Positions 54,502 through 64,000 of a stretch of DNA of 64,000 nucleotides are shown here, piece after piece. Made by a program: the position numbers and the translations under genes. The stretch comes from Hanleya hanleyi (taxonomy: Eukaryota; Mollusca; Polyplacophora; Lepidopleurida; Hanleyidae): assembly GCA_036873755.1 (NCBI GenBank), contig JAVTVY010045392.1, positions 124,001 to 188,000 on the forward strand. The letters are read 5' to 3'. Every line of letters starts with the position of its first letter. Position 1 is the first letter of the stretch. Under the pieces are notes generated by a model. It was not told the DNA's origin. It ran no database searches and worked only from the letters and a program-made list of their open reading frames with translations.

Positions 54502-55672
54502 CATAGGCTATCTCTCGCTATAACTATGGTAATGCCTTTAAACTTTGACCCGGATTTCCCTCTGGATTGATCCTCATTTCCCATCGGAAGTCACCTTTGG
54601 CCTCCACATGACCTTTGCCCTGGAAGTGACGTCATCCGTGACGTCATGACATCGTCATTTCAGCCTCATTTCCCTCCACCCCTGCCGAAATACTAATAGA
54701 TTTACGCTTCCCATACTACTCGGGAGTGGCCTCAGGGCAATTGAACCACGTTGACCGGTGATACGCGTAACTCACGCGGGAGTAGTGGGGAAGGGCCATC
54801 TGTTTGGGGGTGTTTGGAGATAGGTTAGCCATACGTGGTCCAAATGTGTCGTGCTTGCTACTACTTATTGAAGCTCTCGTATTCTAGAATAAGACCATTA
54901 GACTCGGATGCTGTTCACGTTGATCGATAAAATCATCACGCACATGCTCACTTGGTGAGTAGTAGAGAAAGGGCATTTTCGGAGGCACGTCTCGTGCGCA
55001 TGCACCCTTTGAGTCAGTAGCAGAGAAACCGCATGTTCCGCTGTGCTCTTGGGGCTACCCAGCTAGCAAGGTTACGTTGTGATAATTGGATTTTCGTTGT
55101 TAAAACTATGTGATTAGTACGTTGTGACAACGTGATTCTTTAGACCCACAGAAGTTACACACCGTTCCTACAACCATTGTACCTGTTGTGGCAATGTGTT
55201 ATTGTACGTTCAGCAGAAACAACTGCAAGACATAGCTTTGAAAATCTAGGCTCACAAAAATAAATCTGTTGTTTATCTCACTAGAAAGTACTAAGTGAAC
55301 CGTGTATCACCTAGAATTGGGACTTTTTGTTATGTCCATTGACGATAACAAAGGAATATATTTGCTTCTAAACGCTAATCTGAAGAGTTTTGGGAAGCAG
55401 TTGTTTGGAAGAGTTAAGTGCAATCTTATATTCAGCACCCTCACATTTGCTACAACGTGTTGGGATAAGGTCATGTTTACCTAGCACCGCCATGAACGTC
55501 CTATAAAATCCAACGTGAATCCCCAGAGATTGAAACTTGGCAAATACTCTCGTCTTCCCGTCATTCATATTTTAGATAATTTCATCAAACGAATGCCACA
55601 CTGTCATGGACCAGAAACCATGCAGAAGCTAATTGACTATATGCGAAATCTCTCTATACTGATTCATTGTTT

Positions 55673-56467
55673 TGTACCAGGTCACCGGGTCAATATCTGC
55701 TCAGCCGTCACCTTCCCACCATTGCGTATCGGAAGAAACATTCCCCCGTCAACGTTCATCAAATATACGGATACATCACATGTGTAGGTCACGAACCATA
55801 TGCTTGGTCAATATGAAAATATAGTATCGATATTTAGAGAGATTGAAAACATTGTATACAGCTTCAGATGTTATCCTCACTCATACGCTGAATTTTGTTT
55901 TCGCAAATGTTGCATTTTGCCAACATGTTGAGGAATATAATTGGGCAAAATCTGGATAAATTAGACATTCTCGTTACTAGCTTTTGGTGTCAGGAAGTAA
56001 GGGTGTCGATTTACATATATTTCTTGGTTATCACTACGTCCAGAAACTTTTAATTAATTAATTAACAATTTTTAATGTGCCATATCATAGTGATATTAAT
56101 CTTACTGACTCTTTTGGTGATCTTAGAAGACCAAATTTGTCATTATCTGACATAATTTGACTGAGTTACACATGGTGGAAGTTGTCGGCATTGAGTAATG
56201 GCGAGTACCGCATTGTAAAACGGTGGACTTGCATTCCAATGGGACGTCTAATCCCCCGTCGTACGTATGCTAGATATGAGTAACTTTTGCGTATATTATG
56301 ACTATCGAAGTCGACTGACCAACTTGACACCAGACGTGTATTTGGAGACATTATTTGAGAAAAAACAACTGTTTAACTGCTGTTAACTGTTTAACTGCTG
56401 TTAACTGTTTAACTGCTAACAATTATTGGATGAATTATCTTTCATTGTGTTTTCTTTTCTGTTTTGA
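55673..56467. other. Intergenic/intron sequence upstream of the fucosyltransferase
   Basis: AT-rich, no gene. A triplicated 18-bp CTGTTTAACTGCTGTTAA-type repeat lies at 56369-56420, just before the splice acceptor that precedes the fucosyltransferase exon. Confidence 0.5.
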
Positions 56468-56524
56468 TAGTCGACGTAGCTTGTCCATGCAGAAACGACC
56501 AGAGATATTGATTCCGTAAGAAAG
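56468..56524 (+). other. Splice acceptor and 5' UTR start of the fucosyltransferase exon
   Basis: TTTTCTTTTCTGTTTTGATAG ends at 56470 with a strong polypyrimidine tract, so the coding exon probably begins at 56471 with about 54 bp of 5' UTR. An upstream non-coding exon is therefore likely. Confidence 0.5.
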
Positions 56525-57958
56525 ATGATAGAGAAAATAAAGACGACTGTGAAAAGATGCCTGGGTTTTCTTGGACTATCGGTACTGGATTCATCTAAGA
56601 ATAATAGTAACCGTCGGCTGCCTAAATCATGTCAGATATTGATGTATTCGGTATTGTTGGCCTTCATATTCACCTACTCTTCTCTCACTTGGTGTGTCTA
56701 CTACCTGCACACGATTAGAGGAGTACCACAAAGAAAGGACTTCCGACCCGCCAGAGATTTCATCCAAATTTTCCCGGAACAAAGCACAGGTCTACATGTA
56801 CAGAGAGTTGGGAGTAAATCAGTTCCGAAGGAAAACAAACTTATACTCTTGTGGACGACCCTCTTCAAGAGCAAAGACTGGAGTATTAACGAAGTCTTCT
56901 CCGAACGCCCACACTCGCCACATTGCAACGTCACGTGGGACAAGAAGCGGCTCCGCGAAGCAGACGCGCTTCTTTTCCATCCCAACGATTTCTTTAGTCT
57001 TCGAGAATTTCCAAGGAAAAGACTACCTTTTCAGAGATACACGCTAGTTACCACAGAACCAACCTACTACAACACATTCTTCAGATTGTCGACTTACAAC
57101 TCCATCTTTAACTGGACTATGAACTTGCGGCAGGACGCGGATGTGCCATTAAATTATGGAGGTCCTTTACGCAAGCGCACCTTGTCCCTAGCAGAGAGAG
57201 AAAATGAACTCTTACAAATTCAGAAAAACAGAAAAAGTAAGACTGGGGTGGCTGTAGCACGTGTGGGGAATTGCTTATCTTTACATACTCCGAGGCTTGG
57301 ATATATCCGCGAATTGCAGAAATATATGCCACTCGATTTTTATGGGCTATGTGCTAAGCCTTGTCCAAGGGAGACTTGTCACTCAATGATGGCAGACTAT
57401 AAGTTCTTTATGGCCTTCGAAAATGGATTTTGCAGGGATTATTTGACTGAGAAAATGTGGAATCCCCTGTCTGTATGGTCTTCCGTCCCAGTCGTCCTTG
57501 GTGGATCTCACCCAGATCAATACAAAGAAGCTGCTCCGCCTCATTCATACATAAATGCCGCGGATTTCGCTTCCCCAAGGGCGTTGGCGGAGTATCTCGT
57601 TTTATTGCATGAGAACCATACTTTATACGAGGAATATTTCTTATGGAGACTAAATTATTCCATTGAGTTTGTTTCTCCTTGGGTCCAGCTGTGTAATGCA
57701 CTCCATAATGAGTCCAAACCCGCCCAGGTGTACACGGATTTACCTGGTTGGTTCCTAGAGGATACTTGCCATTATAGTGAGATATATGCTGTATTGTCGA
57801 TGGCACCATTCTTCCTGTTGTTTGCACTGTTAAGTGCAATAATATTATATTACAGTTCAAAACTAATACCGCATAGATTAATATGTTTAGTTTTACTTTT
57901 GATTTTTTCCGGTTTTATAATCAAACTTTACGTGCTTATAATGTTCCCTAGAATGTGA
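56525..57958 (+). CDS. Alpha-1,3-fucosyltransferase (GT10 family)
   Basis: 477 residues in one exon, intact. Type II Golgi topology: cytoplasmic residues 1-35, membrane anchor about 37-62, then stem and catalytic domain. GT10 motifs: VTTEPT (about 174-180), FNWTMNLRQDADVPLNYGG (195-213), a YGLC-type segment (273), and the donor-binding motif YKFFMAFENG...DYLTEKMWNPL (292-315) with VPVVLGG (321-327). Five N-glycosylation sequons lie at about 135, 196, 364, 377 and 395. It would transfer fucose from GDP-fucose to GlcNAc in glycan chains. Unusual: two extra hydrophobic segments after the catalytic domain (about 424-443 and 452-474), making a multi-pass protein. The ATG is the first in frame. Confidence 0.92.
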   Translation: MIEKIKTTVKRCLGFLGLSVLDSSKNNSNRRLPKSCQILMYSVLLAFIFTYSSLTWCVYYLHTIRGVPQRKDFRPARDFIQIFPEQSTGLHVQRVGSKSVPKENKLILLWTTLFKSKDWSINEVFSERPHSPHCNVTWDKKRLREADALLFHPNDFFSLREFPRKRLPFQRYTLVTTEPTYYNTFFRLSTYNSIFNWTMNLRQDADVPLNYGGPLRKRTLSLAERENELLQIQKNRKSKTGVAVARVGNCLSLHTPRLGYIRELQKYMPLDFYGLCAKPCPRETCHSMMADYKFFMAFENGFCRDYLTEKMWNPLSVWSSVPVVLGGSHPDQYKEAAPPHSYINAADFASPRALAEYLVLLHENHTLYEEYFLWRLNYSIEFVSPWVQLCNALHNESKPAQVYTDLPGWFLEDTCHYSEIYAVLSMAPFFLLFALLSAIILYYSSKLIPHRLICLVLLLIFSGFIIKLYVLIMFPRM

Positions 57959-58197
57959 ATTACTGTACGTCAGTATGATTTTTGGACCGTGTGAACTTCT
58001 TCCATACATGTATTTCCCTTCACATTCATGACAATCAGTAATAGAAATTTGACCGTCAATCCTGATTTTCAGTTTTGGTTCACAGGTCCGAGATTCTGCG
58101 TAGCGATATCTTTCTCGAGGTCCAGTCTCAATCTCCAGTGCTGTGTGGTTGTTGTATACCAGTCACCGTCTTAAGGCGTGAAAGTATATCCGATTTT

Positions 58198-58980
58198 CAG
58201 GGGCGGCGGAAGCGGGGGCAGTTTGGAGAGGGTGGGGGGCTCCCCCCTCCCCAGTTTCAACAAAAGCTGGGTGACTTTTTCATGATTTTGGTCCTAATGT
58301 GACCAGATTGACAGGCCGGTTTTTCCCCCCGGAGCGCCGCCCTGTAGGCCAGGATTTCAAGGGGCGGTGACTTTGCACTGGAGGGGCACGTTGCTGTTTG
58401 GTTTAAAGTGCTCTGATTTGCTCATTCTTCTGTTCCGTTCGCAATGACCAATATATGTTTTAGATGTTAGTTTACATAGAAATTGCATTAGCTTTATTGG
58501 ACGATTAGCTGATTATCAAATTTAGAAATCAAAATTGCGTTCATATTATTTCTTTTTTGTGTTCACATATTTCTCTTCAAACGCGTCAGCGCCGTCCCAG
58601 AGGAGTTATACGGAAGTTGGGAAAGAATACGACTTTCAGAAAAACGATCAAACGTCGTTGTTTGTTTGCAACCAAAAAAATCAACAAATCAGTTTTTCTT
58701 ATAAATAACCAAAAGCATAAAAAATGTAGTTCATTACACAGGCATGGCGGAACAATTTTTCTTTTAAATGACGAGAAATATCACAAAAACAATCTCAACA
58801 TGCAGTTAATTATATAGTGATGATATGTCGTTTTATATACCCGAAATCGACCAGAATGCGTCTACACCCATCTAGGAGTGCGGAGCTTCCGGGGCCTAGG
58901 CGGCCCCTGGACCCTCGCCTAAAGTGCTATGATAGTCGAGCCCCCCCCCCCCCCAGTTTTTGGGAGCTTCCGCCGCAGCT
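58198..58980. mobile_element. hAT-like MITE, 783 bp
   Basis: Ends CAGGGGCGGCGGAAGC and GCTTCCGCCGCAGCT, a near-perfect inverted pair, with GATTTT directly repeated at 58192-58197 and 58981-58986. CAGGGGCGG-type ends recall hAT MITEs, but a 6-bp rather than 8-bp duplication leaves the superfamily open. No transposase; the frames inside are not recognised. Confidence 0.6.
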
Positions 58981-58986
58981 GATTTT

Positions 58987-60220
58987 GTATAAGTCTCTTT
59001 CACATGCGAGAGGCAGCTGTAGATATATGATTGTGTTCTTGATGTGGAACAATCAACAGTAATTCGGTTTATTCAAGTCCTTCGAGTTTCACAAAGTTCA
59101 TTCGAAATCAGACATAGCAGTGGTCGGGACAGATAGTGTCAAAACGGACGTAGTTCAGAGGTATTATTGGACGAATAGAAACGAAAAAAAACCCCTAAAA
59201 GTAGAATGACTACTTGTTACATATCTGTTAACAACAGTGTAATATCTGAATCACATTCTTGTAGAGATTACATAATTAACTAAACAATTAATTGAAATTA
59301 CTCATTTTACAATAGATCACAGTAACCATGGAAACCATAGTAACTTCATTAGATCATTTACAAATCAATTGCAGACACTCAATCATATTAAATTCACAAT
59401 AATTAAAATTGACTCAGATTTTCATTTTGCTACCATAAAATCCACTTCGAAATAAAGTAACTTGGTGTGAGGTCAAGTTACATTCTCTAAATTTGGAACT
59501 GAAAGTATTCTAATTTATCCTTAATTCAATTCTAATCATGACATATTTATAATTGTTAAATATTTGAAAACAAAATCTGGAATGACAATGCTCCACAGTC
59601 AATCCGCTAATTTAATTAAAACTCACTCGAGACCAACAACAACATTCAATTTCATGTAATTCGACAGAAATAGATATTTAAAACGTACCTTATACCATCA
59701 ACTTCAATAATCTACACACATCACAAACTCCTCACGAAGGCACAGAGGGTAGAAAAAAAATGACTCGGGGTTGTTGTTGTTTCTCGGGACAAACATAACG
59801 TCCTCCCTGCTCAACTCCGTGGGCACGTGTTGTTTTGCAAGTATTTATCTTTATTAAGAGAATTTAAAAAAAATAATTTAAATTTCATATTAATAATAAA
59901 TACAGGTTTTATTCATCAGAAAGATCAAAGGATAATATAAATAATAGATAATCCTTTCAGAAGTGGCAATGCTTACTCATTACTGCGATAAACTTCAGTC
60001 AGTTGGTCGATGTATTAGGTACAAGTAAATTAATATATGCATATATATATAATATTACTGATTGTACTTCATGGTGCTCATATATGTATGATTTACATAT
60101 GATTGTAGTGCTATTGTAAATGTATGTGATCGCGATATGTCTAGTTTTCAGTATATATTTTAATAAATCATGAATGTTCATTATTCATATATTTTGTTCT
60201 CTGAATTTCACTTAATATAT
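58987..60220. other. No gene recognised; AT-rich
   Basis: Unique AT-rich sequence with no recognisable frame, RNA gene or repeat. Confidence 0.5.
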
Positions 60221-60221
60221 A

Positions 60222-60320
60222 ATAGGTAGGGGGAATCCATAGGGGGGGGGGAGTTTTCCAGGGAGGTCTATTGCCGGGGGGAATCTTTCAGGGAAGTTTT
60301 CCGGGGGTGGGGGACTTTTC
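60222..60320. other. G-rich tract with G-quadruplex potential
   Basis: Plus strand has several G-runs of 4-11 in about 90 bp (for example at 60240-60251 and 60275-60281) with short GGGAnnTTTnCAGGGA repeats. The proline-rich minus-strand frame is a by-product. Confidence 0.55.
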
Positions 60321-61139
60321 CGTACCCCGTACGCTCCAAGTCTCGTAACATGCTTTTGACACACACGCACACTTGGAAATATTCCTTTTCGGTGTCCAGA
60401 GTTCAAACTAAAATCAATTCGGACATACTGGAATCGATTGCCCTCATTAGAGCACACATGATCCTTGGCAATTGATGAGCGTATTTCACACCGACATTGT
60501 TTTCAAGCTCTGCCGTAGGAATATCTATCAGCAGATCACACCACTTGGCAATCAGCACAAAAAAATAGTTCCTGGCAAAACCTACATTTTCTCATCCACA
60601 GCTCTGAATTCTTTCATAATTTTGCTTAGACATATAAAGTCAGGCGACATAAATTCTATTTTATAACAAAATTCACCCATATCGAGCTATTCAGGCATTT
60701 TGCCTGTCCTATAACAACTAGTCAGGAAGTACGACTCCTTGACCTACAAAAGTAAACAACATGTCATTTTGGAAATGGCCTGGTCGAGGAGAGGCAACTC
60801 TAACATGATAAATCTCAGTGAAAAATTAGATCTTACAATTACGATTACAAGCAAACATCTTATAATGATAAATATCATATCCACGTCATTGATATGATGA
60901 TTGAAGAGAAATGACGTCGTTGAATCGTTTTTTCTATAGATGAAACTCTCACGTGACCAAACATGGTCGACAATTTACTAATAAACACGTCATCAAACAT
61001 GGCGGTCGCATAATTGATTCTGATTAATTTTAGGTATGAAGCGCGAATAAAGATTTCCCTGCAACAATAGATACGAGTTATATTCGCGGTATCACATGAT
61101 CAAGTGCTTTACAAATTTTACCTACCTCATCAAACATGA

Positions 61140-61315
61140 TCCCCTCGCCCGCGTTTTACCCGCCTTAACCGTCATACTACCCGCGGGTTTACCCACCTTA
61201 TCCGCCGCCTTACTCGCTGGCTTACCCACCTTACCCGCCACCATACCCGCGGGTTTATCCGCCTTACCTGCCATCTTACCTGCTGGACTACCCGTCTTAC
61301 CCGCGGGTAGTGACG
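61140..61315. repeat. Minisatellite of TTACCCGCn(G)GG-type units
   Basis: About eight variable units of 18-24 bp such as CCTTACCCGCCACCATACCC and GCGGGTTTATCCGCC. Frames on both strands encode low-complexity repeats and are not genes. Confidence 0.8.
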
Positions 61316-61599
61316 TCACTGTTCCTTGTTCCTTTTCATATTTCACATGATGTGTTGTAGAAGACGCCTTTTCCACTACTTACATTTAGCTGTGGCAATT
61401 TAAAAACACGACTACATAGTCAATAAAGATCTAGAAGCATATCCTAATAAATACTAATTTTGAAGCTTTGGATGATTTAAGCAAGTTATCCACAGAGTTG
61501 TGAAGTGGTTCAGTCGTAATTTAGAGCTGGTCCCCAAGTCTATAATAATGCATAGGATAGAAGTATATAAACCCCTTAGTCATTAGTAAAATTGAGGCT

Positions 61600-62700
61600 G
61601 AAGTTTGAGGCTGATGACGTCACTGTGACGTGACGGATGACGTCACTTCCGGTCACATGACTTCCGGGTCAAATGTCACATCCGGGTAAAAGGTCACGGG
61701 TCAAAGGTCAAATATCCAAGGTCACTCCCGGTTTTGATGACTGTGCTCGTCTAGTGTAGCTAAATTGACCAAAACAATACCTTTTTGATATTTGTTATGT
61801 ATTAGGATGAAATTTTCTGCAAAAAATTGCAATCAGCTGGCATCGTGCCAAAGACGTCATGGAAAATTACCCGGTCCAGTGGGCAATGACCTGGCACCGT
61901 GCCAAAACCGTGACGTCATCGCTCTACACCGGGCCATGGAAAAATCCCTGTTCTGTTTATAGATCATTACGTCAGTTCTATTTATAGATCATTACGTCAG
62001 TTCTATTTATAGATCATTACATCATAGGAAAAGGTCAAAGGGTCACATCCGGTCACGCGACGGCCCAGCAACAGGTATCTGCCCCTACATAAGAACCCGA
62101 TGATTTCCAATGTTAATCTTCGGGGTATCTTTGGGGTAGGAGTATTGGGGTGGTCATTTTTTTTCTTGTGGATTTTACTCTGGGGTGTGACACCTTGTTT
62201 TTTCTGTCTCGAGCTGTGGGTTGACTTTCGCTGAAAAGTTCAGGCAGGTCTGGGGTGGACATGTTAGGACCATTCCGGAGCAGTGGACAATGTTAGTCCC
62301 AATGGGGAACTCAATGAGGTGTGGCCCCTCGTTTTCTCTATCTCGAGCTGTAGAACACGATGGAAGGGGTCTCGAAACCATGCGTTGAATTTTGTTGACA
62401 AATTTTGATGACGCATGCGCAGTAGCCAGGCAGATCGAGGTGGACGTTTTGCGATCTTGGTGGACCCAAATGGTCCGATTGGGTCGTGCGAGGTGTCATA
62501 GTGAAGCACTCGTGGGGGAGCATCCAACTGGATGGGTGTGGGGTGGGAATATCGTCTATTTGCTCATGCGCAGTAAAAAAAGTATTTGAATGGACGTTTT
62601 GCGATCGAGATGGACCAATAGTGGTCCGATTGGGTCCTGTGAGGTGTCATAGTGAAGCATTCGTGGGTGACCATCCGGCTGGACTAGTGTCTCGTCCGTT
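61600..62700. mobile_element. Polinton-type TIR remnant, inverted relative to 21650-23076
   Basis: Shares in reverse order and orientation the blocks of 21650-23076: CGGAAGT/GACGTCA cassette (61615-61740), the GACGGCCCAGCAACAGGTAT block (62060), GTTGACTTTCGCTGAAAAGT (62219), the CTCGAGCTGTAGAACACGAT block (62344) and units with GACGCATGCGCAGTAGCC and TGGACGTTTTGCGATC. An internal 25-bp triplicate TTCTATTTATAGATCATTAC lies at 61954-62025. No gene. Confidence 0.55.
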
Positions 62701-63168
62701 CAACCTGTAACCATCTCGGTCATCTATACGCGGTAAGACTGACCCTGGGATCGTGTGTATCCATTTACAGCCTGCTTTCGGCAAGTGCGAGAGGGAATTT
62801 CCAGAAATCAATACCACGTGACTTCGTCAGCCAATCAGCTAAAGTCTACCGACGTAACCCCGACGTAACTCGCCATTTTCGAATCATGTGATGCCCTACT
62901 TGTTGAAAATTACAGATCTACCACACCTCTTGGCAACCTGTAACCATCTCGGTCATCTATACGCGGTAAGACTGACCCTGGGATCGTGTGTATCCATGTT
63001 CAGCCTACTTTCGGCAACTGCTAGAGGGAATTTCCATAAATCAATACCACGTGACTTCGTCAGCCAAACAGCTAAAGTCTACCGACGTAACCCCAACGTT
63101 ATTCGCCATTTTCGAGTCATGTGATGAACTACTTGTTCAAAATTTCAGATCCACCACACCTCTTGGAT
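62700..63168 (+). repeat. Tandem duplication of about 235 bp
   Basis: Two direct copies from CAACCTGTAACCATCTCGGT to CCACACCTCTTGG, each with CACGTG and TCAGCCAA(T/A)CAGCTAAAG. Differences are few. No gene recognised. Confidence 0.9.
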
Positions 63169-63219
63169 GATACGAAAGTTATACATACCTATATATTTTG
63201 TAAGCCCAGGCAATATCTA

Positions 63220-64000
63220 TGAGGCGCCGTTTGTGACAATATTGTCAACGACAAATATATAGAGTTAAAACCAAAATATAAAGTCGCCGTTTGTGAAAAT
63301 ATTGTCAAACACAAATATATAGTTAAAACCTTTGTAAATATATATAAAACGAAATAAATAGGGCCTATATATAAAGTTTTTTTTTTTGTTTGTTTGTTAT
63401 AAATATATTTTTAACATAAATAACGATAGGAAGTTAAGACGTTAAATTTAACGTCAATATAAAGTACACGAACAAACTTAAATAAAGTGTACATGTAAAC
63501 CAAATATGCCCATAGGAAGCTGCGCAATCGATGTGCGCGCGAGTGATACTGGTTAATCAAAACTGCAACTGAGTTCTGAAGCGAAACTATGACAGCGGTG
63601 AAAGCCACTCGCATGTCACAGATGTGGCGAATCAAACAATAAGATCACGTGTCTGAACATATTTCAGCTCACTGCCATTATGATTTAGTAAAGGCCTATT
63701 CCAATTTTCAACAATTACTGTTATCATTTACAATCGTACTTCAGAGTTATCACATCAATTAGATATAAATACATCTACTTATAAATCACCATAAGGTATC
63801 CTAGCCTGCAGCCAATATCACGGCCTGTCCCTTAGATGTTCAATCTACGATTCCGCCGGCCAAGTCGCTGGTTGCTATTTGCCGCATAAAAACATCAACA
63901 GAAGTTGAAATAAAACATGCGCAATAACGATGTATTAATTATGCGCAACACAAATATTAGGCAATTTGAAATCATACTGAATATGAGCATATTTCATTGA
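63220..64000. other. No gene; short direct repeat then AT-rich sequence
   Basis: GCCGTTTGTGAnAATATTGT occurs twice (63225 and 63284) followed by CAAATATATAGAGTTAAAACC-type sequence. The rest to the window end is AT-rich and holds no recognisable gene. Confidence 0.5.

Larger units (their letters stand above)
51166..55672 (+). repeat. Segmental duplication, copy 2
   Basis: Direct-orientation homologue of 18152-23969. Differences: it lacks the 1.9 kb segment of copy 1, has a SINE at 53129-53505, and has an extra 290 bp at about 54505-54800 with further TGACGTCA and TACTACT motifs. The frames shared with copy 1 show mostly amino-acid-changing differences, so they are unlikely to be genes apart from the short exon candidate. 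Confidence 0.85.

Noticed and set aside
61096..61376. Repetitive Ala/Leu/Pro and Gly/Lys frames on both strands
   Set aside because: Translation of a minisatellite.
63220..63340. Possible small RNA gene around the AATATTGTCAA repeats
   Set aside because: No promoter boxes or stable structure beyond the short direct repeat.

Overview
The window looks like a transposon-dense stretch of an invertebrate nuclear genome, most likely a marine mollusc. That assignment rests on its mix of Ty3/Gypsy, Penelope-like and LINE remnants, a Polinton, tRNA-derived repeats, a hairpin/AGGTCA repeat type I associate with molluscs, and a GT10 fucosyltransferase. It is inference, not proof. The only convincing intact host gene is the single-exon alpha-1,3-fucosyltransferase at 56525-57958.

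Layout. 1-5.4 kb: no gene, one minisatellite. 5.4-10.8 kb: a decayed 5'-truncated Gypsy element whose RNase H/integrase segment is duplicated in tandem (period 1270 bp). Its presumed 3' LTR is split by a 6.29 kb long-terminal-inverted-repeat element (11581-17868), which itself carries a 1.45 kb Polinton-type non-autonomous element (13137-14591). 18.15-23.97 kb and 51.17-55.67 kb: two copies of one segmental duplication, each with private insertions (tRNA-Leu-like copies and Polinton-type repeats in copy 1, a SINE with target duplication in copy 2). 23.97-27.6 kb: a second Gypsy (RNase H, integrase, 3' LTR). 28.1-28.55 kb: a TTAA-flanked MITE.

28685-42256 is the centrepiece: a complete-ended 13,572 bp Polinton/Maverick with an exact 6-bp target duplication (TACACT), AG...CT ends and 1,829 bp terminal inverted repeats. 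All its genes lie on the minus strand. They are an adenain-like protease, major capsid protein, a small basic capsid protein, a probable penton protein, two conserved Polinton structural proteins, a packaging ATPase, a mucin-like membrane protein, a retroviral-type integrase, a tail-anchored protein, and three paralogous genes built from two or four modules that I read as PC4/p15-like single-strand-DNA-binding repeats. No protein-primed DNA polymerase B is present. The capsid, ATPase and integrase genes carry stops or frameshifts, while the accessory genes are open. TATA boxes sit 37-55 bp upstream of the integrase and accessory start codons. The TIRs hold CRE/ETS composite sites, inverted iteron-like motifs and eight NRF1-type palindromes at about 154 bp spacing.

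42.3-51 kb: GC-rich CGACGTCGC repeats, Penelope-like reverse-transcriptase fragments, a LINE fragment and a long hairpin/AGGTCA repeat. 56.5-58 kb: the fucosyltransferase. 58.2-64 kb: a hAT-like MITE, minisatellites, another Polinton-type TIR remnant and a 235-bp tandem duplication.

The unifying theme is Polinton-type sequence. One element is complete-ended and at least five dispersed pieces share its terminal motif and its CGCATGCGCA repeat units, suggesting several Polinton-derived families have been active here.
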